Positions 19,101 through 25,895 of a stretch of 64,000 nucleotides of DNA are shown here, one piece after another. Source of the DNA: Deltaproteobacteria bacterium. GTDB taxonomy: Bacteria > Desulfobacterota > Desulfobacteria > Desulfobacterales > SpSt-501. The DNA is taken from the NCBI GenBank assembly GCA_016219005.1, contig JACRCN010000071.1, positions 1-64,000 on the forward strand, written 5' to 3'. The position numbers and the translations under genes are program-made. The first letter of the stretch is position 1, and every line of letters begins with the position of its first letter. The notes under the pieces were generated by a model. That model worked only from the letters and a program-made list of their open reading frames with translations, was not told the origin of the DNA and did no database searches.

Positions 19101-19281
19101 GCTCGACGATGAGCGCGGCGACCGTATCTTCCACCTTTCCGAAGTGACGCCGGTAAGGGGACTCGAAGATGACCTGCCTTTGCGCGTTGATCACGACACT
19201 GTTGATGCTGACGGAGCCAACATCGATTCCGGCATGCAGCTCGCCGGCGGACGGGTCCTCACTGTCTTGAGATGTTTGCAT
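16165..19281 (-). CDS. Double BadF/BcrAD-type activase with DUF2229 domain
   Basis: A 1038-residue CoA-substrate-specific enzyme activase-related protein. Two ASKHA ATPase modules lie in tandem (first about 15-310: AGIDVGSVSINSV, CMGGQDTALVQI, GPCASGTGSFIDQQ, LLVGGLS; second about 330-595: LGIDIGSTTTKYALI, IEIGGQDSKYVSI, KVCAAGTGSFLHE, MFLGGPS). The Cys in CASGTGSF and CAAGTGSF matches a ligand of the subunit-bridging [4Fe-4S] cluster in HgdC-type activases. The rest (about 620-1038) is the DUF2229-type part with Cys-rich RMSCVEKTC...DPRCHNQC and ETCYPVKVAHGH, NFSCGADSF. These proteins drive ATP-dependent electron transfer to low-potential acyl-CoA enzymes. The start follows AAGGAGAG; a sigma-54 promoter lies about 45 bp upstream. 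Confidence 0.85.
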   Translation of the reverse strand: MQTSQDSEDPSAGELHAGIDVGSVSINSVVINAQRQVIFESPYRRHFGKVEDTVAALIVELNEKFGRDRMMGIAFTGSHGKKVSEQLGAHYEFEIISQALGAAHVRPDVRTLICMGGQDTALVQIAHRSSGWELEYFNTNGPCASGTGSFIDQQAERLATRIYERRGDRCDPPIDRILADFIALGLKSRQPANVACRCTVFTKSDMIHLQNKGERLEDIIYGLHVGNARNYLSTIVMNRSLHEPILLVGGLSLNALQVKAFREHFPGLVVPPLSTSIGALGVALQALESGIRRPLEPGKLFDPERRPAMAVPVGARLVLKKTLFPETNEVTRRVFGVGTRCFLGIDIGSTTTKYALINPERKILHKRYVPTQGKPVEVTQEILQHLREQIGRRVEIAGVATTGSGRNVVGDFLRADLIIDEITAHARGAVEIDPAVDTIIEIGGQDSKYVSITNTHPLDFDMNKVCAAGTGSFLHELANKHGIDIVGEFQEMAMAAGAPVKLTERCTVFMESDLTAYHQKGAARENLIAGLCYAIVHNYLNRVVGKRKIGRRVMFLGGPSLNRGVVAAFEIVLGRGLLVPRHREVLGAYGAAVCLQERMCSAAKPPSTFRGLDRAIADRMSCVEKTCQADPRCHNQCKLKIYSFDGHKSIWGGECGRYEIARRNGARRENLFALRQEIWERHMTGVYEPLTDAPLMQVDGQPTVGMQRSLYGVHGSLLWAHFFDRLGFRLVLTPPTNEEISKRGIESMAAETCYPVKVAHGHARLLMGKTRFMFLPIPIDMPTPQPAERGYYCPMVQSNAHMVRAALGVPERVVLSPALYLKSDPDTLALDIHEQIGDRLGLRKAQIGRALRYALAKQAEFQDELHRKGEEIISRLDPHAPIVVVTGRPYNLYDERLNLRLGQSLAKIGMTALPMDFIDVAGVDLADFPSMYWGLGAQILRTARWIRDRPSAFGLHLTNFSCGADSFIEHFYKHIMDDKSSLILELDEHSAAAGVMTRLEAYQNVIRNTLQKTEPCELALDDDPMPVTQQPETTATRA

Positions 19282-19325
19282 GGCCGCTCTCCTTTGCAAT
19301 CGCAATTGGATCTGCAAACCTCAAG

Positions 19326-19342
19326 AGCAAACGGCGTACCAG
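19326..19342 (-). promoter_or_regulatory. Sigma-54 (-24/-12) promoter of the activase operon
   Basis: On the minus strand the sequence reads CTGGTACG-CCGT-TTGCT, one mismatch from YTGGCACG-N4-TTGCW. The invariant GG and GC dinucleotides are 10 bp apart (plus strand cc at 19339-19340 and gc at 19327-19328). Transcription would begin near 19315, about 35 bases before the ATG at 19281 with its AAGGAGAG site. The next gene upstream is a sigma-54-dependent response regulator, which strongly supports the call. Confidence 0.82.
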
Positions 19343-19370
19343 GCAGCAGTGGCGGTTAAACGTGCTGGTG

Positions 19371-19460
19371 CGGGACCGGGCCCCCGTGGGCGTCTAAGCG
19401 CCCATGATCATGAGAAAAGGTGAGCTGCCGGAGAGACAAAGTTTAATATCGGGACCGGGC
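19371..19460. repeat. Direct repeat pair in activase upstream region
   Basis: The 11-mer CGGGACCGGGC occurs at 19371-19381 and again at 19450-19460, 79 bp apart, between the sigma-54 promoter and the regulator gene. They are possible binding sites for the activator; the spacing is not far from a whole number of helical turns. Confidence 0.35.
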
Positions 19461-19574
19461 GAACCCGCCAAACCAGCCGGCGGGCAGGCCGTGGGAAGGC
19501 TGCAACCGCCATTGACGTAAGACAGCCGGCGAGACCGAACTCATCAGGTTGCTTCTATATTGATAGGACTCGAC

Positions 19575-19594
19575 CCGGTTGACCGGTCAACCGG
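19575..19594. promoter_or_regulatory. Perfect 20-bp palindrome upstream of activase operon (candidate enhancer/UAS)
   Basis: CCGGTTGACC followed by its exact reverse complement. It lies about 235-250 bp upstream of the sigma-54 promoter and 13 bp beyond the response regulator stop. There is no T-run on either side, so a terminator is unlikely; position and symmetry suit an upstream activator site for the adjacent NtrC-family regulator. Confidence 0.55.
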
Positions 19595-19607
19595 AAGAGC
19601 ACCCTTC

Positions 19608-21032
19608 TCAGTCGGCCGGCGCGGCTTTTTTCAGCCGTTTGTTCAGCGCCTGGCGCGTGATCCCCAGCATCATGGCGGCCACCGACTGGGTGCCGCCGGC
19701 GCGGCGCAGGGCCTCATCGACCAGCAGCTGTTCAGCCTGTTTGAGGGTCGGCAGCGGGTCCGGGAAGGCCAGCACGCCGGCTGCCTCTTCCGGAGCGTCT
19801 GCGGGGTCCCCCGCCAGCGCCGGCTGTTTTTTGAATATCTCCGATTTGAACGCGTCCATCGAAAGCTTGCCGGAGGCGTGGAGGCTGACCGCGTTGTACA
19901 CCATGGATTCCAGCTCCCGGACGTTGCCGGGGAAATGATACGACGCGAGCAGTTTGACGAGCTCATCGGGCGGCGTCGGTTTTTTTTTCCCTAAACTCGC
20001 GGCGGCCTTTTCCAGGAAGTGACCGAGCAGCACCGGCAGATCCTCGCGGCGTTCGCGCAGCGGCAGGATGTGGATGTGGTGGCCGCAGAGCCGGTAGTAG
20101 AGATCCTTGCGGAACCGGGCAGAGTTGCGGGCGGCCTCGAGGTTCTGGTTGGTGGCCACCACGATGCGGGCATCCGAGCGCTTGACGAGGTCCGAGCCGA
20201 GGGGCAAATACTCCCCCTCCTGAAGCAGCCGCAGGAGTTTCACCTGGGACACGGCGCTCAGGTCTCCGATCTCGTCCAGGAAAATGGTCCCGCCGGCGGC
20301 CTGTTCCAGCAGGCCTGCCCGCGCTTCCATGGCTCCGGTGAAGGCACCCCTCTTGTGGCCGAAGAGGGTGTCCGCGAACACGTGGTCGTCCAGCCCGGCC
20401 ACGTTGACGGGCACGAAGGCGCCCTTGCGGTTGCTCAGGGTGTGCACGGCCCGGGCCACCAGCTCCTTGCCCACGCCGGTATCGCCGGTGATGAGCAGCG
20501 GGCGCGGGCTCGGCGCGACCGCCTCGACATACTGGAAGATCGACCGCATCCCCGGGCTGACGGTGACAATGGCCTCGAAAGCCTCGGGCCGGTTCAGCCG
20601 GTCCGACAGCACGCGCGCCTTGAGCGACTGGTTTTCGCGGTGCAGCTCGCGCAGCTCGACGGCCCGTCGGACGCTGCTGACCAGCCGGCTCTTCTCGACG
20701 GGTTTGACGATGTAGTCGAAGGCCCCCTGCCGCATGCACCGGACAGCGGTCTCCACATCGTCCGCCCCCGTGATGATGATGACGGGCACATCGGGATAGT
20801 CGACCGTGATCTTCTGCAGCAACTCCTCCCCGGACACGTGGGGCATCCACAGGTCCAGCAGCATGACCTCGATCTCCTCACGTGCGAGCACGGGCAGGAC
20901 ATCGCGGCTGTCGTGGCAGGAGATGAAGTGGCTCATGCGGGCGGAGCGCAGCGTCATTTCAAAGCTGGTCAGGGCCTGGGCCTCGTCGTCGACCAGCAGG
21001 ATGGGCCGTTGGGGGGGTGTCGCTTGGTTCAT
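19608..21032 (-). CDS. NtrC-family sigma-54-dependent response regulator
   Basis: A 474-residue activator. Receiver domain about 10-125 (LLVDDEAQALTSF, phospho-acceptor in VMLLDLWMP, Lys in DYIVKPVEKS). AAA+ sigma-54 interaction domain about 150-380: Walker A GDTGVGKE, the RNA-polymerase-contacting loop GAFTGA (intact), Walker B TIFLDEIGDL, and the arginine-finger region FRKDLYYRL. A C-terminal Fis-type HTH ends the protein (GGTQSVAAMMLGITRQALNKRLKK). The ATG at 21032 is 13 bp downstream of the kinase stop, so the two form a pair. Its likely target is the sigma-54 promoter of the activase operon 0.3 kb downstream. Confidence 0.94.
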   Translation of the reverse strand: MNQATPPQRPILLVDDEAQALTSFEMTLRSARMSHFISCHDSRDVLPVLAREEIEVMLLDLWMPHVSGEELLQKITVDYPDVPVIIITGADDVETAVRCMRQGAFDYIVKPVEKSRLVSSVRRAVELRELHRENQSLKARVLSDRLNRPEAFEAIVTVSPGMRSIFQYVEAVAPSPRPLLITGDTGVGKELVARAVHTLSNRKGAFVPVNVAGLDDHVFADTLFGHKRGAFTGAMEARAGLLEQAAGGTIFLDEIGDLSAVSQVKLLRLLQEGEYLPLGSDLVKRSDARIVVATNQNLEAARNSARFRKDLYYRLCGHHIHILPLRERREDLPVLLGHFLEKAAASLGKKKPTPPDELVKLLASYHFPGNVRELESMVYNAVSLHASGKLSMDAFKSEIFKKQPALAGDPADAPEEAAGVLAFPDPLPTLKQAEQLLVDEALRRAGGTQSVAAMMLGITRQALNKRLKKAAPAD

Positions 21033-21045
21033 GGGTGTTTGCCTC

Positions 21046-23547
21046 TCACGACGCAGTGCCGGCATCGGCCGGAAGTGTGATCGTTGCCGTGGTGCCGGCG
21101 CCCGGCGCTGAAGCAATGTGCAGACGGCCCCGGTGCTCTTCGACGATTTTGGAAGAGATGGAAAGGCCGAGGCCGATGCCGCCGGAGTCCTGCTTGGTGG
21201 TGAAGAACGGCTCCCGGATGCGGGGCAGGGCCTCGGGGTGAATACCGGCACCCTCGTCCCGGATGACGATCAGGACGTTCGACCCCTGGCCATCGCGCTC
21301 GGTGGTGACGAAAATGCCCCTTTCCCTGTCCGGCAGTGCTTGGCAGGCATTTTGGATCAGGTTGAGGATCACCTGTTCGAGGCGCTGAAAGCTGCCCCGG
21401 ACCCGCGGAAGGCCGGGGCCGTAATCCACTTCGAAATGATCGGTGGCGTTCCGGATGACGTTGGAAACGAGCGAGATGGAGGACCGGATGACCGCGTTGA
21501 CGTCCACCGGCTGGGTCAGGTCGTTGGGGTTGCCGCGCACGTAGGTCTTGAGGTTGGCGACGATCTGTTTGATGCGCTCGGCCCCCTGCGATACCCCGGC
21601 CAGGAGTTGCGGCATGTGCTGCCGCATCTCCGAGTACTTCATGCCGGCCATCAGGAAGTCGCCGTTCTCCTTGTAATATTCCTCGAGGATCGGCAGCGCG
21701 CTCTGCCAGGCTTCGCGCAGGATGGGGGCGTTCAGCATGATGAAGTTGTTGGGGTTGTTGATCTCGTGGGCTACCCCCGAGACCAGTACGCCGAGGGCGG
21801 CCATCTTGCTCGCCTGCATCATCTGCTGCTGATGCAGCTTGGTCTGCTCCTCCGCCCGCTTGCGTTCGGTGATGTCGCGGACGACACCCCGGAACCCGGT
21901 GGGGACGCCCTTTACGTCGCGCATCAACGTCAGCGAGGCCTCCACGGTTTTTCGGGTTCCATCCTTGGTGATGACCTCCCAGTCAAACGCCTCGGTGGCC
22001 TCCCCGGTGTTGTACACGCGCAGGAACATTTCATAGGCCCGTTTGCCGGCCTCCGCGGACATGTACTGCCGGTTGCTCATCCCGATCAGCTCGTCCCGGG
22101 CATATCCGATGATCCGGCACAGGGAATCGTTGCAAAACATCATGTCGCCGCGCAGGGTGATCTCGTAATAGCCCTCCTGGATGCTGTTCAGGATGGTTCG
22201 GTATTTCTCCTCGCCTTCGCGCAGGGCCTCTTCGACGCGGATCCGGTCGTGCATTTCCTGCTTCAGGGATTTGAGGGCCTGGCGCAGTTCGACGCCCCGG
22301 CTCTCCACGAGAGTGAATGCCTTGATCAGCCGGAAGGACAGAAGGAATGCTTGGGAGAAAATGAAGACCAGCAGGCCGAAGGGGGCGAGGAATGCGGTGC
22401 GGATGACGCGTTCGACGTGCAGCATGTCGTTGAGCACCGTGAGACCAAAGACCAGCATGCCCGCGATCAGCAAAAAGGCTTCGAACTGCTGTCGGGCCGG
22501 TTTCGAGAGCAGCAGGCCGAACGTGTACACGAAGAGAATCAGGGTGAATACTTCGTAGTATGGCAGGGTATGGGTGAAGATGGCGGGCGGTGTCACGAGC
22601 ACTCCGGCGGAAGACGCCAGGCCGATGGCCAGAACCGCCCGGAGCAGCCACCGGTTCAGCTGGGGGAAGAGGGACCGCAGGAACAGGCCGAACGCCGGAA
22701 CCGCCAGGTAGAACGTCAAATACTCCAGCTTGATCAGCAGACTCCAGTCGAGGTTCGGCACCAACTGAACGAGATAGCGCTCGTCGGTCGTGAGCAGCCG
22801 CAGGGCCATCAGGAAGCAGCCGATGCCGAAATAGAGCGTCGGCCGGAACTTCCTGCGGACGATGAAAAGGCTCAGGTGATAGACGGCCATGATCGCGATG
22901 CCGCCGAGGATGAAGAAGTCAAACTGATGTTTCAACGCCTGTTCCCGGCGGATTTGCGATTCCGTTCCCAGGCGGAGGCGGTCCCACAACCCGCCCCGGC
23001 GGTGATGGAAATTGGATACCTGCAGCAGAATGGCGACGCGATCGGACTCCGGCCGGAAAGGCACCACCGCCGGGAACTGGCCGGGGACCGTCGTGTCGGA
23101 CGTTGCGCCGGCAGCCCCGGCCATAATCACAGGCGTCTGATCGAGGAAGCACACATAGGCGGTGGAGATTTCCCGTATTTCCAGCGCCAGTGGTTCCCTG
23201 GGTTTGGTCAACAGCACGGTCAGGCGATAGGTGGCAAACCCCTGCCCGGGCAGTTTCAGGCCGTCCAGTCGGTAGCCGTTCCAGAATTCCGGGACGGGGA
23301 TGTACCCTGACCTGTCCGGGGCGGGCGCGTGCGAAAAAGCCGCCGGCAGCAGGTGCCGCTGCCAGTAGAACTCGTATTCTCCGGTGAGGTCCACCGGTCC
23401 GTCCGACTCGAAATTCCAGCCTCGGAGGTCGAGAACGCCTTGGATCGCTTCGGGGGGTCTGGGCCCGGACAATTCGCATCCGGCCGCGCCGCAGAGCGCG
23501 ATGCCGATAACAATCGGCAGGAGAATCTTGGGGAACAGGTGCTTCAT
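21046..23547 (-). CDS. 7TMR-DISM sensor histidine kinase with PAS domain
   Basis: An 833-residue membrane kinase. The N-terminus is a signal peptide that ends in a lipobox-like LCGAAGC (Cys24), then an extracytoplasmic jelly-roll-type 7TMR-DISM region (about 35-195), seven hydrophobic helices (about 205-410), a PAS/PAC module (EKYRTILNSIQEGYYEI...GFRGVVRDITERKRAEE), a HisKA helix with the phospho-His in GVAHEINNPNN, and HATPase boxes (NLIQNACQAL, IRDEGAGI, GGIGLGLSISSKIVEEHRG). The DISM family is thought to sense small molecules such as carbohydrates or acyl compounds. It is paired with the sigma-54 activator 13 bp downstream. The longer frame to 23598 is not needed. Confidence 0.92.
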   Translation of the reverse strand: MKHLFPKILLPIVIGIALCGAAGCELSGPRPPEAIQGVLDLRGWNFESDGPVDLTGEYEFYWQRHLLPAAFSHAPAPDRSGYIPVPEFWNGYRLDGLKLPGQGFATYRLTVLLTKPREPLALEIREISTAYVCFLDQTPVIMAGAAGATSDTTVPGQFPAVVPFRPESDRVAILLQVSNFHHRRGGLWDRLRLGTESQIRREQALKHQFDFFILGGIAIMAVYHLSLFIVRRKFRPTLYFGIGCFLMALRLLTTDERYLVQLVPNLDWSLLIKLEYLTFYLAVPAFGLFLRSLFPQLNRWLLRAVLAIGLASSAGVLVTPPAIFTHTLPYYEVFTLILFVYTFGLLLSKPARQQFEAFLLIAGMLVFGLTVLNDMLHVERVIRTAFLAPFGLLVFIFSQAFLLSFRLIKAFTLVESRGVELRQALKSLKQEMHDRIRVEEALREGEEKYRTILNSIQEGYYEITLRGDMMFCNDSLCRIIGYARDELIGMSNRQYMSAEAGKRAYEMFLRVYNTGEATEAFDWEVITKDGTRKTVEASLTLMRDVKGVPTGFRGVVRDITERKRAEEQTKLHQQQMMQASKMAALGVLVSGVAHEINNPNNFIMLNAPILREAWQSALPILEEYYKENGDFLMAGMKYSEMRQHMPQLLAGVSQGAERIKQIVANLKTYVRGNPNDLTQPVDVNAVIRSSISLVSNVIRNATDHFEVDYGPGLPRVRGSFQRLEQVILNLIQNACQALPDRERGIFVTTERDGQGSNVLIVIRDEGAGIHPEALPRIREPFFTTKQDSGGIGLGLSISSKIVEEHRGRLHIASAPGAGTTATITLPADAGTAS

Positions 23548-23685
23548 GTCCGGCGGCCACGATCTGTTTGATGTCGGCGCGGCTCGGAAAAACGGCACCG
23601 CGGGGCCTGCGGGTCGAAGCGCTGGCCGTGCCGAGGATTGGAAGAGGCCCGGCGTGAAAAAATCGACTGCAACACCCTGATTAAA

Positions 23686-23720
23686 AAAGTATTATAACGC
23701 AACTGGACTGTCAACACGAA
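23686..23720 (-). promoter_or_regulatory. Candidate -10 element for the 7TMR-DISM kinase
   Basis: The minus strand has a perfect TATAAT in GCGTTATAATAC about 140 bases upstream of the kinase ATG. TTGACA lies only 12 bp upstream of it, too close for a normal -35, so the call rests mostly on the -10. Confidence 0.3.
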
Positions 23721-23840
23721 TACGCTGAAACCGAAGCGGCACCTTTATCTTCCGGGGCCAGGAGAATGCCGGGAGCATCCGCGCATCATAAAACATTGGT
23801 TGACCAAGCCATGCGAGTTCGGTAAATGAGTGCATCGACA

Positions 23841-23981
23841 AGGGTGTTGAAAAAGGGCGCCTCAGGCCGTCATCCGGCGTTGCGCGACTCTTGCAAAAGC
23901 TCACATATCAGTCAAAATGCTGCGCTTTCCAAATCGCCCCGCGCCCTGGCTGACAGCCTGATGCTTGTTTTTAAGCACCCT
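23841..23981. repeat. Dispersed palindromic repeat, family 1, copy A
   Basis: A 141-bp element with imperfect terminal inverted repeats starting AGGGTGTTGAAAAA on the left and ending TTTTTAAGCACCCT on the right. Its interior, read on the minus strand (GCGCAACGCCGGATGACGGCCTGAG), matches copies at 31231-31382 and 58869-58969. No coding content; MITE-like. It and a promoter account for most of the 465-bp gap 23548-24012. Confidence 0.7.
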
Positions 23982-24012
23982 GATAACCCCTGAACCTGGA
24001 AGGATTCGCCAC

Positions 24013-25146
24013 ATGCCCAAACACACTCAGTGCGTGCACAGCGGCGCCCGCAAAGACAAGGCCACCCGCGGGTTGAACACACCGATCTACCCGTCGTCGG
24101 CCTACGAGTATCTGGAAGCCCCGGAGAACATCTACCCGCGCTATTTCAACACTCCCAACGAGCGCGCGGTGGTCGAAAAACTCTGCGCCCTGGAAGCAGC
24201 CGAGGACGGCCTCCTGTTCAGTTCTGGGATGGCCGCCATCAGCACGGTGATGCTCGCCTTCCTGAGCAGCGGCGACCACGCGGTCATCCAGCGGGACATT
24301 TACGGCGGCACCCATCACCTGATCACGGCCGACTTCGACCGCTTTCGGATCGATTACACCTTCGTGTCGAACCGGCCCGAGGCCATCACGGCCGCCCTCC
24401 GCAAGAACACCCGGCTGATCTACATCGAGTCACCCTCCAACCCGCTTCTGATGATCACCGACATCGCGGCCGCGGCCGCCATCGGCCGGGACCACCACAT
24501 CGTCACCGCCATCGACAACACCTTCGCCAGCCCGATCAACCAAAACCCGCTGGCCCTCGGCATCGACATCGTGATGCACAGCGCCACCAAGTACTTGGGC
24601 GGCCACAGCGACTTGTGCTGCGGGGCGGTGCTCGGCAGTACGGCGCGGATCCATCAGGTGAGGAAGGCCGCGGTCAATCTCGGCGGGAGCCTGAACGCGC
24701 TCACCTGCTATCTGCTGGAGCGCAGCATCAAGACTCTGGCCGTGCGGGTGCAACGCCACAACGCGAACGCGCGGCAGGTGGCCGACTTCCTCGTGCGGCA
24801 GCCGGCCGTGCGACAGGTGAACTACCCCGGCCTCGAAACCCACCCCGGCCACGACATCGCCCGGCGGCAGATGAAGGGCTTCGGCGGCATGCTCTCCTTC
24901 GAGCTCGACGAGGGCAAATGCACGGCGGACCAATTCCTGCGCCGCCTGAAGCTGATCACGCCGGCGTTGAGCCTGGGAGGAGTGGAAACCATCATCTGCG
25001 CCTCCGCCAAGACATCCCATGTGAAGCTCACGCCGGCCGAACGCCAAGAGTTGGGGATCTCGGACGGCCTGCTGCGGTTGTCGGTCGGCATCGAGGACCC
25101 GGAGGACCTGATCGCCGACATCACGCAGGCACTGTCCCCGCGGTAA
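24013..25146 (+). CDS. Cystathionine gamma-synthase/beta-lyase family PLP enzyme
   Basis: A 377-residue Cys/Met-metabolism PLP enzyme. Visible features: HSGARKDKATRGLNTPIYPSSAY, YPRYFNTPNERAVVEKLCALE (cofactor phosphate contacts from the neighbouring subunit), LFSSGMAAI, IESPSNPLL, DNTFASP and the PLP-binding Lys in MHSATKYLGGHSD. The family includes MetB, MetC, O-acetylhomoserine sulfhydrylase and methionine gamma-lyase; sequence alone does not settle which, though LGGVETIICASAKTSH near the C-terminus is typical of MetB/MetC. Start at 24013 follows GGAAGGA; an upstream ATG at 23965 lies within the repeat. Confidence 0.88.
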   Translation: MPKHTQCVHSGARKDKATRGLNTPIYPSSAYEYLEAPENIYPRYFNTPNERAVVEKLCALEAAEDGLLFSSGMAAISTVMLAFLSSGDHAVIQRDIYGGTHHLITADFDRFRIDYTFVSNRPEAITAALRKNTRLIYIESPSNPLLMITDIAAAAAIGRDHHIVTAIDNTFASPINQNPLALGIDIVMHSATKYLGGHSDLCCGAVLGSTARIHQVRKAAVNLGGSLNALTCYLLERSIKTLAVRVQRHNANARQVADFLVRQPAVRQVNYPGLETHPGHDIARRQMKGFGGMLSFELDEGKCTADQFLRRLKLITPALSLGGVETIICASAKTSHVKLTPAERQELGISDGLLRLSVGIEDPEDLIADITQALSPR

Positions 25147-25310
25147 CGGTGCGGAAGAGAAAGCAAGGCCCTGTGCCGATTGACGCTCAACCGGAATTGG
25201 CGTATGCATGAGGGAGTTCCGTGACCCGGATCGTCACTGCCATGGCCGGTGATTCGCACCGGGCCGGTCTTCATGCATGCCAAACCCAACTGCGCATGAA
25301 AGGAAGGAAA

Positions 25311-25838
25311 ATGGCCACCCCGAGCAAATCTATGACCACCAGTGAGTTTGCCAAGGCAACCGGGATCTCCGCCGCCAGCATCTCTAAGCTTATTCGGGAA
25401 GGGAAGCTCAAAGCCAAGAAGGAGGGCCAGAGCTGGATGATCCCCCTGAGCCAGCTCGAGGCGAAGGTTGTTCGGGAGTTGGGAAAACCGTTCAAGCCTC
25501 CCAAGACCAAAAAGCATTCCACGCGTGCAGCCGCCCCTGCACCGGCAAAAGCCGCTAAACCGGTTCGGAGGGCACCCGTGCCCTCCCCCGCGCCGCCGGT
25601 GCCGGCGGCTCCTGTCCCTCCGCCTGAACCGGCGGTCGAAACCAGGCCCGAAGATCCGCCGGCCGAGAAGAGCTATTCCGTGTCCGAATTCGAGGCCGTG
25701 ACCTACCTGACCCAGAAAGGCGTCAGCGAATGGCTCAAGAGCGGCAAACTGAAGGGAGTCAAGACCGAAAGTGGCGAGTGGCGGGTCCTGGCGAGCAACC
25801 TGCAGGTTCCCTACGTCAGCCGCCTGGTTAGAAAATAG
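25311..25838 (+). CDS. Two-headed excisionase/MerR-type helix-turn-helix protein
   Basis: A 175-residue protein with two similar small DNA-binding modules joined by a Pro/Ala linker. Module 1 (about 8-55): MTTSEFAKATGISAASISKLIREGKLKAKKEG. Module 2 (about 125-175): YSVSEFEAVTYLTQKGVSEWLKSGKLKGVKTESG. Both follow the excisionase-type pattern in which a recognition helix precedes a wing containing GKLKxxK. The linker (about 60-122) is basic, then PxPAPP-rich. A start at 25311 has AAGGAAGG just upstream; ATGs at 25221 and 25296 are less likely. The targets are unknown; a nucleoid-associated or local regulator is possible. Confidence 0.75.
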   Translation: MATPSKSMTTSEFAKATGISAASISKLIREGKLKAKKEGQSWMIPLSQLEAKVVRELGKPFKPPKTKKHSTRAAAPAPAKAAKPVRRAPVPSPAPPVPAAPVPPPEPAVETRPEDPPAEKSYSVSEFEAVTYLTQKGVSEWLKSGKLKGVKTESGEWRVLASNLQVPYVSRLVRK

Positions 25839-25845
25839 GCTCGGG

Positions 25846-25880
25846 AATAAACGGCCCTGCCAGCGGCGGGGTCGTTTATT
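25846..25880. terminator. Bidirectional intrinsic terminator
   Basis: A 16-bp stem with two G-U pairs (AATAAACGGCCCTGCC / GGCGGGGTCGTTTATT) and a 3-base AGC loop lies between convergent genes. A/T tracts at the stem base serve both directions. Confidence 0.8.
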
Positions 25881-25895
25881 TCAATTCCCTTTATG

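Noticed and set aside
21118-23310. 730-codon open frame antisense to the 7TMR-DISM kinase
   Set aside because: Shadow of a gene with complete histidine kinase motifs.
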